A stretch of 64,000 bases of DNA from Prochlorococcus marinus (GCF_001180305.1 NZ_CVSX01000007.1:95988-159987), one strand, 5' to 3'. Counted from the stretch's first letter, positions 28,662-36,127 are shown. The notes: generated by a model from the letters alone, not told the origin. Program-made: numbers and translations.

Positions 28662-28895
28662 ATGATCAAGGTAAATCCGTCAAAATGGGAATATCTAAAA
28701 GAATCTATCCTAAAACGAAAACGAACAAAGATTTGTATTACTTGCAATCACTTTCGCTACAGCACTACAGAAACTTTTGCTACTGTCTTGATCTGTCCAA
28801 GATACGAAAAACGCATACCGCAGGGTGATCATTTACTTAAAGGTTGTGAATATTGGCAAAAAAATAGGACGATATTTTCTCCTGAAGCATCTTAA
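28662..28895 (+). CDS. 77-aa cysteine-rich protein
   Basis: CITCNHF in the middle, then LICP and KGCEYW: four cysteines plus histidines that could bind zinc. Basic N-terminus (ILKRKRTK). Not recognised as a named family. Follows DUF1651 copy 2, probably in the same mRNA. Confidence 0.65.
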   Translation: MIKVNPSKWEYLKESILKRKRTKICITCNHFRYSTTETFATVLICPRYEKRIPQGDHLLKGCEYWQKNRTIFSPEAS

Positions 28896-28983
28896 TTGTT
28901 ATCTAATTAAACAGATATTTAATTATGTAAACAAAGCATTATTTTATACAACTTAAAAAATTCTTTTTAAGTAATTTTAAACC

Positions 28984-29085
28984 ATGATGCAATTTTACTT
29001 TTCCATATTTTTATTAGTTGTGCTTACATTTTTTGCACTTTTATTAGATGCACCAGAATTAGCTTCTTTAATTCAAACATTTTAG
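28984..29085 (+). CDS. 33-aa membrane microprotein
   Basis: MMQFYFSIFLLVVLTFFALL is one hydrophobic helix, followed by LDAPELASLIQTF. No spacing to a neighbour that would prove expression. Unknown. Confidence 0.4.
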   Translation: MMQFYFSIFLLVVLTFFALLLDAPELASLIQTF

Positions 29086-29167
29086 AAAATTATAAATCAG
29101 CATTTTTACTGATTTACATTCTTTATAGGTAAGGTTTAGGTTCAACTTATTGAATAGGAGGGATCTA

Positions 29168-29209
29168 ATGATTGATAGTCCACCAGAGGAGTTAAATTAT
29201 AAAATTTAA
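29168..29209 (+). CDS. Candidate 13-aa micro-ORF
   Basis: MIDSPPEELNYKI preceded by the strong Shine-Dalgarno AGGAGGG 6 nt before the ATG, unusual in this genome, and followed 27 bases later by a strong terminator. It may be a real peptide or a decoy within a small RNA. Confidence 0.35.
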   Translation: MIDSPPEELNYKI

Positions 29210-29235
29210 ATCTAAATAAAACTAATGCTAAATCT

Positions 29236-29275
29236 GGAATGAATCTTCTTTTTGAGATTCATTCCTTTTTAATTT
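29236..29275 (+). terminator. Strong intrinsic terminator
   Basis: GGAATGAATCT (29236-29246) and its exact reverse complement (29255-29265) enclose an 8-nt loop, followed by TTTTTAATTTC. It closes the transcript with the 13-aa ORF. Confidence 0.8.
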
Positions 29276-29381
29276 CTTTTTACAAAAATGAGAAATTATA
29301 AATATTAAAATTTTAAAGTAAATAATCTGTTCTAATTAAAATGATTTTATGCGATATTCACTTATAAGATAGTTGCTAAAT

Positions 29382-29564
29382 TTACCTGAATCCGAAACTC
29401 GTTTTTTGTTTTTCCTTTTCTTCCCATTCATTAAGAACTAGTTTTAGTAGAATTTTGACTTCTAAATTCGAAGCATTAGTATCATTCTGAAGATTTATGC
29501 AAATATTTTTAATTTCCTCAAAAGCATTATCGATTAATATTGTTTTTTGATCTGGATTAGCCAT
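29382..29564 (-). CDS. 60-aa hypothetical protein
   Basis: Soluble, acidic and helical (EVKILLKLVLNEWEEKEKQK). No known domain. It lies 6 bases downstream of the next membrane-protein gene on the same strand. Confidence 0.55.
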   Translation of the reverse strand: MANPDQKTILIDNAFEEIKNICINLQNDTNASNLEVKILLKLVLNEWEEKEKQKTSFGFR

Positions 29565-29570
29565 AGAATT

Positions 29571-29768
29571 TTAAAAAGCTCCATTACAGTTAAAACCACT
29601 GCAATTAATGATCCTGAAAATGTTCATTATAAAATTATGGAATTTTTCATCAAAAAAAAATGCCCAAGTCGTAAATATTGCAAAGCCAGAAACAGCAAAA
29701 GCAGCATATTGAAGCCAATGTATTCCATAGCTGTCTATTCCATTTTTATCAAAATCAGAATTACTCAA
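29571..29768 (-). CDS. 65-aa membrane protein
   Basis: One helix at about 19-38 (WLQYAAFAVSGFAIFTTWAF), a second weaker one near 42-55, and a C-terminal NCSGFNCNGAF with two cysteines. Unknown. Probably co-transcribed with the 60-aa gene. Confidence 0.55.
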   Translation of the reverse strand: MSNSDFDKNGIDSYGIHWLQYAAFAVSGFAIFTTWAFFFDEKFHNFIMNIFRIINCSGFNCNGAF

Positions 29769-29859
29769 ATCTTTTTTTTATTTATAATAAAAATTATTTT
29801 TTTAAAAGGAGAGTTTGTTTTGAATGAGAGACTTATTTCTTCTTAGATGTATTAATCGC

Positions 29860-30114
29860 TTAAATAAACCCTGGAATTATCCATCCAAAAAAACCATAGT
29901 TTATTATTAAAGCTAAAAACCCAATCATAGCTAATCTCCCATTTGTTATTTCGGCATTTTTCCAATATTTACCCATATAATTATTAATTTTTTTCGAATT
30001 TTTATCTATCAAATAATTTGGTTCTAAAGGTTCCTGTAACCTTTTGATTGCGTATAAGGTGAATTGTATTGTAATTGCAATTATAACAACTATAAAACTA
30101 GTAAGAGCATCCAT
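29860..30114 (-). CDS. hli: High-light-inducible (Hli/SCP) chlorophyll-binding protein
   Basis: The chlorophyll-binding helix motif ExTNGRLAMIGF is at residues 55-66, followed by the helix tail and WIIPGF typical of Hli proteins. Unusually it has an additional hydrophobic helix at residues 5-24 before the Hli helix, giving 84 aa. Hli proteins bind chlorophyll and carotenoid and quench excess energy during photosystem assembly and light stress. Confidence 0.9.
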   Translation of the reverse strand: MDALTSFIVVIIAITIQFTLYAIKRLQEPLEPNYLIDKNSKKINNYMGKYWKNAEITNGRLAMIGFLALIINYGFFGWIIPGFI

Positions 30115-30466
30115 TTTTAGATTTCATATGTGATCAATTAGTAGCCAAAGAGTAAATGACGATTGTATGTATCAAACATTTCCTTATTCCTGCTTTATTG
30201 AAAGAGGAAACCTTAACTTGAATTATTAATTAATGTAACATATTTATAAAAAATTAGTATGAATTCTTACTTTTTCTTTGGATTTCACATTTTTAAAGAC
30301 TTTAATGTTACATTTATGTGTCATTAATATCTGATATTAGTTTTTTAAAATTACAAATAACCTTTAAAGTCTTATTTTCCAAGTAAGATAGATTTTGAAA
30401 AATTTGTTAATAGAAATATATTTACAACGTTAATTATTTAAATTAATTTTTAATAAATAGAAATAA
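30115..30466. other. Non-coding stretch upstream of hli
   Basis: About 350 bases with no convincing gene. Two tiny plus-strand frames of about 20 codons (30167 and 30259) lack good ribosome sites. The 9-bp inverted repeat AATGTAACA (30232-30240) and TGTTACATT (30306-30314) is the only structure I see. It probably holds the hli promoter. Confidence 0.5.
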
Positions 30467-30586
30467 CTATTTTCGTTTAATTTCTGGAAGGTAGAATTTA
30501 TTACCTAATGTATAACCAATTGACATAAGTACGAAACCAATAAGTTGAGGTAAATGAGAATTTGCTAAAGAGATTTTTTCAATCAT
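30467..30586 (-). CDS. 39-aa microprotein
   Basis: MIEKISLANSHLPQLIGFVL with a mildly hydrophobic middle and a basic end (LPEIKRK). It resembles other tiny membrane-associated genes in this region. Not recognised. Confidence 0.45.
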   Translation of the reverse strand: MIEKISLANSHLPQLIGFVLMSIGYTLGNKFYLPEIKRK

Positions 30587-30637
30587 TTCTCAATCCATAA
30601 AACAACATAATAATAAAAAAAATTCAATTTTGTAAAT

Positions 30638-30811
30638 TTATTTCTTTTTTGGTTCTTTAATTTCGCCAGATTTTTTTAATGAATTAAAAAGTCTTTCATT
30701 TTCTGTTTTTAAATTTTCTAATGCAGATTTTGTAAATTGCTCTTTAGCCTCAAATTTTGCTGAACTTATAACTTTTTTATTAGGAAGTTTTTTCTTCGGT
30801 TCTGGCTTCAT
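30638..30811 (-). CDS. 57-aa lysine-rich hypothetical protein
   Basis: Starts MKPEPKKKLPNKKV and ends KEPKKK, with a heptad-like helical middle (FEAKEQFTKSALENLKTENE) that could form a coiled coil. Unknown. Confidence 0.55.
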   Translation of the reverse strand: MKPEPKKKLPNKKVISSAKFEAKEQFTKSALENLKTENERLFNSLKKSGEIKEPKKK

Positions 30812-30910
30812 ATTAAACTGCTTTTTAAAAAATTTTATAAGTTATTTTTTTTGTATTAGGTATTATTTTTTACAGTTTTCTGCTTAATAATATTTGTTTA
30901 CATAAACATA

Positions 30911-31123
30911 TTAATCTTGATCTTTTGGGAGCCTTAACCATCCAGAGTTCCATTCTGATTTTAGTTTTGCCCATGAGATCCTTTTAATATCTTTTTTATC
31001 TTTGGTAGGAAAAATATCAACCCATCTATCTTCATTTTTACCGCCATAAGCTTTAACTTGAAAATGCCTATTACCATTAATAGTTTTTGGTGCTGTCCAA
31101 CAAAGACTTGGAGGCCATTTCAT
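30911..31123 (-). CDS. 70-aa hypothetical protein
   Basis: Tryptophan-rich soluble protein (MKWPPSLCW, ISWAKLKSEWNSGWLRLP) with FQVKAYGG and WVDIFPT. The dense aromatic residues and consistent length suggest a folded small domain. Not recognised. Confidence 0.6.
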   Translation of the reverse strand: MKWPPSLCWTAPKTINGNRHFQVKAYGGKNEDRWVDIFPTKDKKDIKRISWAKLKSEWNSGWLRLPKDQD

Positions 31124-31147
31124 ATGTAATTTTAAAAATAAAAAAAA

Positions 31148-31234
31148 CTAAAGGTTGCTTTGCCCAGTCAAAACTAAACCATAATATGCAATCGTACCAA
31201 GAATAAGTATGATACCTAGTATTCTAATAATCAT
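31148..31234 (-). CDS. 28-aa membrane microprotein
   Basis: A single hydrophobic helix (RILGIILILGTIAYYGLVL) with a short polar tail. Sizes like this occur among thylakoid subunits, but the identity is not evident. Confidence 0.45.
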   Translation of the reverse strand: MIIRILGIILILGTIAYYGLVLTGQSNL

Positions 31235-31330
31235 GCTTTAATATTTTTAATTTCAAATTATATTCGAGAATTTTTATTTAAAAAAAGTTCTTTAAATATT
31301 TATACATTTGAGTTGAAGATTTAATATTTT

Positions 31331-31540
31331 CTAATTTTTCTTTTTTTTATTTCTAACTATGGAATGGCAAGATTCAGGATGCCATTCATTCTGAATTTTG
31401 CCAATAAAATCATAAATAAATGAATCGGGACATCCAGTTTCTTCTTGAAGTTCTGAAAGTTCTTCTTTAATGAATTCATATATACAAGTTATTATCCCTA
31501 AATTTTCTTCTTTGGAGGGAGCCCATTTTTTATTATCCAT
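31331..31540 (-). CDS. 69-aa hypothetical protein
   Basis: Soluble, with helical EFIKEELSELQEETGCPDSF and a basic tail. It overlaps the upstream 62-aa gene by 8 bases, indicating a two-gene operon. Unknown. Confidence 0.6.
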   Translation of the reverse strand: MDNKKWAPSKEENLGIITCIYEFIKEELSELQEETGCPDSFIYDFIGKIQNEWHPESCHSIVRNKKKKN

Positions 31541-31721
31541 TAATATGTTTTAAACCATTTTCCACAATATCGTAATAGATTATGTCTCCATAATCAGCAT
31601 CTGAACAACATAAATCTCCATATAGTTCTTCTAACAAATCGTAGGCATCTGAATACTTATCAAAACTTTGAGCGGTTAATTCGTCATCTTTCCCATCAAT
31701 CCTAATTATTTTGTAAGTCAT
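31533..31721 (-). CDS. 62-aa hypothetical acidic protein
   Basis: MTYKIIRIDGKDDELTAQSF followed by an acidic part with a Cys pair (GDLCCSDADYGD). No known domain recognised. First gene of a pair with the 69-aa gene. Confidence 0.6.
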   Translation of the reverse strand: MTYKIIRIDGKDDELTAQSFDKYSDAYDLLEELYGDLCCSDADYGDIIYYDIVENGLKHING

Positions 31722-31782
31722 ATTTTACTTAGATGCAAAAAGTATTTTTTTGATTCATTAGATCATTTTATAAATAAAAATC

Positions 31783-31989
31783 TTATTTAGGAGTATTGGT
31801 TGGGTAAAGCTTCTGAATTTTATTTTTCTGAATTTCTGTTTTTCTTTGTTCATATTTTTTTGTCATTATTTTTCTAATAAATAATTGTGGGATAAGCCAA
31901 ACTAATGCAATAGCTATAGCCATGAAAGCAGGATTTCTCCACGTTAACCTAATAAACTCTTGCAAAAATTCTTGATTAAAAATTTCCAT
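31783..31989 (-). CDS. 68-aa single-helix membrane protein
   Basis: One membrane helix at about 20-38 (AFMAIAIALVWLIPQLFI) followed by a strongly basic cytoplasmic tail (KKYEQRKTEIQKNKIQK). Unknown. Confidence 0.55.
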   Translation of the reverse strand: MEIFNQEFLQEFIRLTWRNPAFMAIAIALVWLIPQLFIRKIMTKKYEQRKTEIQKNKIQKLYPTNTPK

Positions 31990-32160
31990 ACATTAAATTT
32001 TGATGATAAAAATATCTTAAGTTTCTTTTAAATTCTTTTGAATATCAAAATTAATTATAACCTTAATAAAGTTATAAGGAATTTTATGAATTTTTTCTTT
32101 TTCTAGTTTGTTTTTTTTACATTTTGGATTTAGATTAATTTTTTATTTTTTAGTTTAAAG

Positions 32161-32826
32161 ATGCCGACTTATTTAATTACAGGATCAAATAGGGGTATTG
32201 GATTAGAATTATGTAGGCAAATTCATAAGAGGGGAGATAATGTAATTGCTACGTGTAGGAAAGCTTCAAAAGAACTTAGAGATTTAGGTGTGAGAGTTGA
32301 AGAGAATATAGAAATTTCTTCTAATGAGTCGATAACAAATTTGTGTAAAAAATTATCTGGAGTTAATTTAGATTGCTTAATTCATAATGCAGGAATTTAT
32401 GAATTTAATTCTTTCGAAAACTTTGATAAGAAAAGTATTTTGCGTCAATTTGAAGTTAACGCATTGAGCCCAATATTTATGACTCAATCACTTAAACACC
32501 TTTTAAAAAGATTTTCTAAAGTTGCTTTTATCACCAGTAGAATGGGATCTATTGAAGATAATTCATCTGGAAGTTCTTATGGTTACAGGATGTCAAAAGT
32601 TGCCTTGTCCATGGCAGCAAAATCACTATCTATAGATTTATCAAATGAAGATATTTATGTGGCTATTTTGCATCCTGGGTTAGTGAGTACAAGAATGACT
32701 GGCTTTACAAGAAATGGAATTAGTCCGGAAGAATCAGCAAATGGCCTTATAAAACGTATTGATTCTCTAAATAAAAAAAATTCTGGTACTTTTTGGCATG
32801 CCAACGGAGAAGTTTTGCCTTGGTAG
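32161..32826 (+). CDS. Short-chain dehydrogenase/reductase
   Basis: NAD(P)-binding TGSNRGIG, NAG (HNAGIYEF), and the catalytic Tyr/Lys pair YGYRMSK with an upstream serine (FITSRMGSI). 221 aa, somewhat short but complete for a classical SDR. Closest in style to CsgA-type SDRs. Substrate unknown. Confidence 0.9.
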   Translation: MPTYLITGSNRGIGLELCRQIHKRGDNVIATCRKASKELRDLGVRVEENIEISSNESITNLCKKLSGVNLDCLIHNAGIYEFNSFENFDKKSILRQFEVNALSPIFMTQSLKHLLKRFSKVAFITSRMGSIEDNSSGSSYGYRMSKVALSMAAKSLSIDLSNEDIYVAILHPGLVSTRMTGFTRNGISPEESANGLIKRIDSLNKKNSGTFWHANGEVLPW

Positions 32827-32943
32827 TATCTAAACTTTTATATTGAAGAGATTTATATCTTAGATTTGTTAAAAAATTTTTAAATTTTTTTCGTATTCCT
32901 TTCCTTGTTTAATTCTTTTAGTTATCTTTAGAGAAACATTAGT

Positions 32944-32954
32944 AAAGGAGGTGA
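32944..32954 (+). promoter_or_regulatory. Exceptionally strong Shine-Dalgarno
   Basis: AAAGGAGGTGA is complementary to essentially the whole 16S rRNA 3' tail, far stronger than other sites in this window. It lies 7 bases (from GGAGG) before a TTG start codon. Confidence 0.6.
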
Positions 32955-32958
32955 TTCA

Positions 32959-33081
32959 TTGTCGTATCTACCGAAAAATGCGGTTATCAAAGGGACCGTG
33001 AATTCAGTATCTTCATCACATTCATCGGTCTCTTTTTCTTTAATTAAGAAAAAAGGTTTTATCATCAATAGATTTATATAA
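32959..33081 (+). CDS. Candidate 40-aa protein, or leader peptide
   Basis: TTG start giving MSYLPKNAVIKGTVNSV and a Ser-rich middle, basic hydrophobic end. The frame contains a hairpin (GGGACCG 32992-32998 with CGGTCTC 33026-33032) followed by T-rich sequence, which looks like an intrinsic terminator or attenuator. The sequence could be a short protein or a regulated leader. Not recognised. Confidence 0.45.
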   Translation: MSYLPKNAVIKGTVNSVSSSHSSVSFSLIKKKGFIINRFI

Positions 33082-33101
33082 ATCAATCACTTAATAATCA
33101 A

Positions 33102-33138
33102 AAGCTCTGCATCTAAATTAGTTGCAGAGCTTTTTTTT
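33102..33138. terminator. Strong, probably bidirectional terminator
   Basis: AAGCTCTGCA (33102-33111) and TGCAGAGCTT (33123-33132) make a perfect 10-bp stem with an 11-nt loop, followed by a T run on the plus strand and a shorter one on the minus strand. It separates the 40-aa ORF from the convergent microprotein operon. Confidence 0.9.
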
Positions 33139-33166
33139 GAATTTAAATGGATTTTTAAAATGTACT

Positions 33167-33268
33167 CTATCTTTTTTGGCCGAAGTAAATTAAGGCTAAA
33201 AAAGATAAAGTGCTTACCAATGCGATTATGTACCATCCAGTTGAGGAATTGCTAGTAACTTCTGTCAT
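33167..33268 (-). CDS. 33-aa membrane microprotein
   Basis: Polar start MTEVTSNSSTGW, then one helix (YIIALVSTLSFLALIYF) and GQKR. Its start abuts the stop of the 29-aa gene with no spacer. Fourth gene of a microprotein operon. Unknown. Confidence 0.55.
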   Translation of the reverse strand: MTEVTSNSSTGWYIIALVSTLSFLALIYFGQKR

Positions 33269-33358
33269 TTATTTCGATTTATCGAAGGAATTGATTATTT
33301 GAGTGAAAATCACAATTGATATCATTAAAAAAACTAAAAGTATGTAAGTTAAGTTCAT
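33269..33358 (-). CDS. 29-aa membrane microprotein
   Basis: A single hydrophobic helix (MNLTYILLVFLMISIVIFTQ) and a short charged tail. Stop and start codons abut both neighbours. Unknown. Confidence 0.5.
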   Translation of the reverse strand: MNLTYILLVFLMISIVIFTQIINSFDKSK

Positions 33359-33613
33359 TTATAGAAAAATGCTTATTATCAAAAAGATTATTCCTAAAAC
33401 TACCGTTACAATTGCTCCATCTACTAATAAGTCTTTCCATGTATAACTTTTCAGCATCCTTGTTTTATCTTCTTCACTCATAAGATTCTTTAACCAAGTC
33501 CAATCTAAAAGCTGTGTCAAGGCAATACCAAAAATTAAATGACCAATCAAAATACCAATTAGATCGATTCTAGAAATATCTTTAGTGAAACTTGTAATAA
33601 TAAAATAGTCCAC
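33359..33613 (-). CDS. 84-aa two-helix membrane protein
   Basis: Helices at about 18-38 and 66-84, linked by a charged loop (LMSEEDKTRMLKSYTWKD). Its start codon overlaps the preceding stop by one base. Unknown. Confidence 0.6.
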   Translation of the reverse strand: MDYFIITSFTKDISRIDLIGILIGHLIFGIALTQLLDWTWLKNLMSEEDKTRMLKSYTWKDLLVDGAIVTVVLGIIFLIISIFL

Positions 33614-33840
33614 TAGCTTTTTTCTTTATTAGATAAGGCACCACCTTCTTCTTTATATTTTTTCCAAGCTTCGCTAATTTTTGCTTTAGAGAAATTTTGT
33701 TTCCCCTCTGAGAATTTATTTTTGAGGTTATTAAAACTATTAGTCAGCTCTTTTTTTGTTGGTTCATCAAGAAAATTTGCTGTTAGTTTCCACAAATACC
33801 AGCTGCTAGCTAGTAAAAGAATTAATCCCAGTAATTGCAT
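33613..33840 (-). CDS. 75-aa membrane-anchored protein
   Basis: N-terminal helix at 3-20, then a basic helical domain (NSFNNLKNKFSEGKQNFSKA). First gene of a four-gene operon of small membrane proteins that ends at the terminator near 33138. Confidence 0.6.
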   Translation of the reverse strand: MQLLGLILLLASSWYLWKLTANFLDEPTKKELTNSFNNLKNKFSEGKQNFSKAKISEAWKKYKEEGGALSNKEKS

Positions 33841-33930
33841 ATTAGTTTTTTACCATGCTACAACTTTTCAAATGATTTCGATAAATAAATTAATTTAATA
33901 TCTTCAGAATTTTCTTGATGCTTATCAAAA

Positions 33931-34086
33931 TTAAAACTTTAACCAGTGGAAAAATATTCTATCCAACAACCATATAGTTAATCCCCCTTCCAGAAAAGCT
34001 AACCAATACATCGCATAATCAGAAAAACCCATTTGTTCTTTTACTGTTTTAATTAATTTTTTGTGAGCTTTAATGAGATCTTTCAT
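33931..34086 (-). CDS. 51-aa membrane microprotein
   Basis: Basic N-terminus (MKDLIKAHKKLIKTVKEQ) then a hydrophobic C-terminal part (YAMYWLAFLEGGLTIWLLD). Unknown. 16 bases downstream of the CxxC protein gene. Confidence 0.55.
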   Translation of the reverse strand: MKDLIKAHKKLIKTVKEQMGFSDYAMYWLAFLEGGLTIWLLDRIFFHWLKF

Positions 34087-34102
34087 GAATAATCAAATTT
34101 TT

Positions 34103-34354
34103 TTAAACCTGCTGAATTTCTTTAATTAAAAAACCTTTTCCATAGCAAGATAGACATGTTTTAGTCTCATCTAATGAGATTCTTAGAAAACCTGCTCCAT
34201 TACATCTAAAGCAATTTACTTTAGTGTTTGAATATATCTTTGATTTAATTTTAGCAGCACGATTTAAGTAAAAAACAGTTTCTTTACGACCGTTTGCTTT
34301 GGTAGCTTTATTTAAAAGCTTTTTGTAATTGACTTTAAGTTCTTGGATATCCAT
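34103..34354 (-). CDS. 83-aa DnaJ-type zinc-finger protein
   Basis: The C-terminal half has two CxxCxGxG repeats (CFRCNGAGF and CLSCYGKGF), the zinc-binding pattern of the DnaJ cysteine-rich domain, without any J domain. The N-terminus is a basic helix. Orphan zinc domains of this type occur in chaperone-like and BSD2-like plastid proteins; a folding role is inference. Confidence 0.7.
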   Translation of the reverse strand: MDIQELKVNYKKLLNKATKANGRKETVFYLNRAAKIKSKIYSNTKVNCFRCNGAGFLRISLDETKTCLSCYGKGFLIKEIQQV

Positions 34355-34654
34355 TTTTGTATAAGAATAGTAAGAATAGTTTGCAAATATTGGGTAAAAT
34401 TCAAGGTTTAGATATTTAAAAAACTATGAAATTTTACGTATATATCTTTAATCAGATCTCTTTCTGAGATTAGATAAATATAACTAGTATTTATCTTTTA
34501 TGTTTAATAGTAAGGTTAAATAGTTGGATTTTTAATAGAATTTTTATATTTGATAAACTTAAAGTTTTTGGTGATCATTCGAGAAATATTATTATGTCTT
34601 ATAAAGAAGATTTTAAATATTTATTGTTTAAAGAATAATTTTATATCTAGTAAA
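34355..34654. other. Non-coding stretch with inverted repeat
   Basis: No convincing gene. A perfect 9-bp inverted repeat AGATAAATA/TATTTATCT (34472-34480 and 34488-34496) is followed by T-rich sequence. A 14-codon frame MSYKEDFKYLLFKE (34594-34638) lacks a good ribosome site. Direct repeat AAGAATAGT sits just upstream of the zinc-finger gene. Confidence 0.45.
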
Positions 34655-34780
34655 TCATCCAGCCTTTTTGAGATTTTTAACTAAAAAATCATTTTCATGA
34701 GTAAGAACTTCGAGCTTAGATTTTTCCAACTCTTTTTTAATTACGGGATTTAAATTCTTTTTTGACTCATTAAGGTTCAT
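34655..34780 (-). CDS. 41-aa hypothetical protein
   Basis: Charged, helical (LNPVIKKELEKSKLEVLTHE). No known features. Low-complexity composition makes this uncertain. Confidence 0.45.
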   Translation of the reverse strand: MNLNESKKNLNPVIKKELEKSKLEVLTHENDFLVKNLKKAG

Positions 34781-34841
34781 AAAATTTGAATTTAAACTTT
34801 CTTAGAAGTCATTTGAGATCATAGTGATTCCAAAAAAAAAT

Positions 34842-35088
34842 TGTGGATAGTTTTTTCTTAAAAGAAGATAATATTTTATTTTGCACATAGAAATTCAAAT
34901 TTAATCAACATATTGTGGAAAACCCTGTTGAAAAACGCTCAAAAAGTGGATAACTCTTCGGGAGCATTATCAAAACAAGCTTTTCTCGAAAAATTTTTAA
35001 GTATTAATACTTCATCAAAAAAAAATAAAATATAGTTTAAAAAGTAACATAATCTCTTGTTATAACAGCGGGATCATTACTTTTTAAA
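34842..35088. other. DnaA-box-like cluster with palindromes
   Basis: Three motifs on one strand: TGTGGATAG (34842), TGTGGAAAA (34915, reverse complement TTTTCCACA) and AGTGGATAA (34946, reverse complement TTATCCACT). They match DnaA boxes with 0-1 mismatch to TTWTNCACA. Next come the palindrome AAGTATTAATACTT (34999-35012) and a perfect 12-bp inverted repeat TTTAAAAAGTAA/TTACTTTTTAAA (35036-35047, 35077-35088), whose loop holds the palindrome TGTTATAACA. No coding frame spans it. It forms part of a 535-base gene-free gap (34781-35315), the rest of which shows nothing I can name. Confidence 0.55.
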
Positions 35089-35315
35089 AAAGATAATATG
35101 TATATTCAAGAAGCTCATGTTGATAAAAAATTTATAAAGTTTTTTCTTCATGATGTATCAATTTGAAAATTAAAGTGAAGAAAAATAAATCTAAACTTGA
35201 AATTTTTAATTTTTGTCTTAGGTGATCAAAAGATTGTTTAATTCGGTTTTCTCTATGCAAATATTTCTCAAACCAAAAATTAATCAAATAAATTTGATTA
35301 AGTTAATTATTTAAA

Positions 35316-35552
35316 ATGACAGAAGAAAAAAAAGATTCAAAAAAATGTTCTGTAAAAAAAAATTTTATGTTTGCCTATGGTTTTATACAACTGGGTTCTA
35401 GTTTCGTATCTGCAATAGCTTTAGCTGCAATCGCTTTTGGATTCTGTTCAGTAATAAAAGAGTCTAAACTTTTCAATAAATGTGTTGCAGAAATTATTGA
35501 AGATGGTGGTACCAATTCTGAGGCCGTAAGATATTGCAACGGGGGCAATTAA
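35316..35552 (+). CDS. 78-aa single-helix protein with cysteine motif
   Basis: Polar N-terminus, one helix at about 26-48, then SVIKESKLFNKC and the C-terminal YCNGGN. The post-helix block [KR]x[AS]K-x4-C recurs in the genes at 27614 and 55658. Unknown function; the two cysteines could pair outside the membrane. Confidence 0.6.
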   Translation: MTEEKKDSKKCSVKKNFMFAYGFIQLGSSFVSAIALAAIAFGFCSVIKESKLFNKCVAEIIEDGGTNSEAVRYCNGGN

Positions 35553-35574
35553 AAATTACTCTCAGAATAATTAA

Positions 35575-35817
35575 GTGGACTCAACCTGTGATTTGATTTT
35601 TGACTCTTTAAAAGAGGAGCCAATTGGAGAAACTGATCATTTTATTTGGTTCATAACAGATATTGGCATTGTTGCATTATTTAAAAGAGAGGAAAACTTT
35701 GAAACTTATAGTTCTAATGTCGAAATTGAGGCAAATAAAATTGCTTTGGATATAACTAAAGAAGAGAAAGAGTACCTCAAAATAAAAGAGAGACAGGTTT
35801 TCTTGTTTTATTCATAA
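35575..35817 (+). CDS. 80-aa hypothetical protein
   Basis: GTG start. Acidic, compact protein (HFIWFITDIGIVALFKREEN) with a helical C-terminus. Unknown. 22 bases after the previous gene, probably the same transcript. Confidence 0.5.
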   Translation: MDSTCDLIFDSLKEEPIGETDHFIWFITDIGIVALFKREENFETYSSNVEIEANKIALDITKEEKEYLKIKERQVFLFYS

Positions 35818-35837
35818 TCTAGGATTTAGTTCTTGAT

Positions 35838-36032
35838 TTAGTAAGATGGCTCAAGGTTAAAGGCTGGCTCTATAGTATTGCTTTCGCTAACTAATTCGTA
35901 GGTTAGCTCTTTATTTAGGGCATTTATATAAGATGTATAAAGTTTTCCCCAAACAAATTCAAATTCATCTTTACTTAAATTCTTGAAAAGAATTTCTCCT
36001 TTGAAGTAAATGTGATAAGAATCATTCATCAT
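35838..36032 (-). CDS. 64-aa hypothetical protein
   Basis: DSYHIYFKGEILFKNLSKDE followed by WGKLYTSYINA and ELTYELV. This looks like a small alpha/beta fold. No name can be given with confidence. Confidence 0.6.
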   Translation of the reverse strand: MMNDSYHIYFKGEILFKNLSKDEFEFVWGKLYTSYINALNKELTYELVSESNTIEPAFNLEPSY

Positions 36033-36127
36033 GGAAAATTAATCTTATCCTTTTTAACGCAGTGAAATATGTATGCAGTATTAGGTGCTACTAAAAAGAA
36101 ATTTATATTTAGAAGTTAGAAATACTT

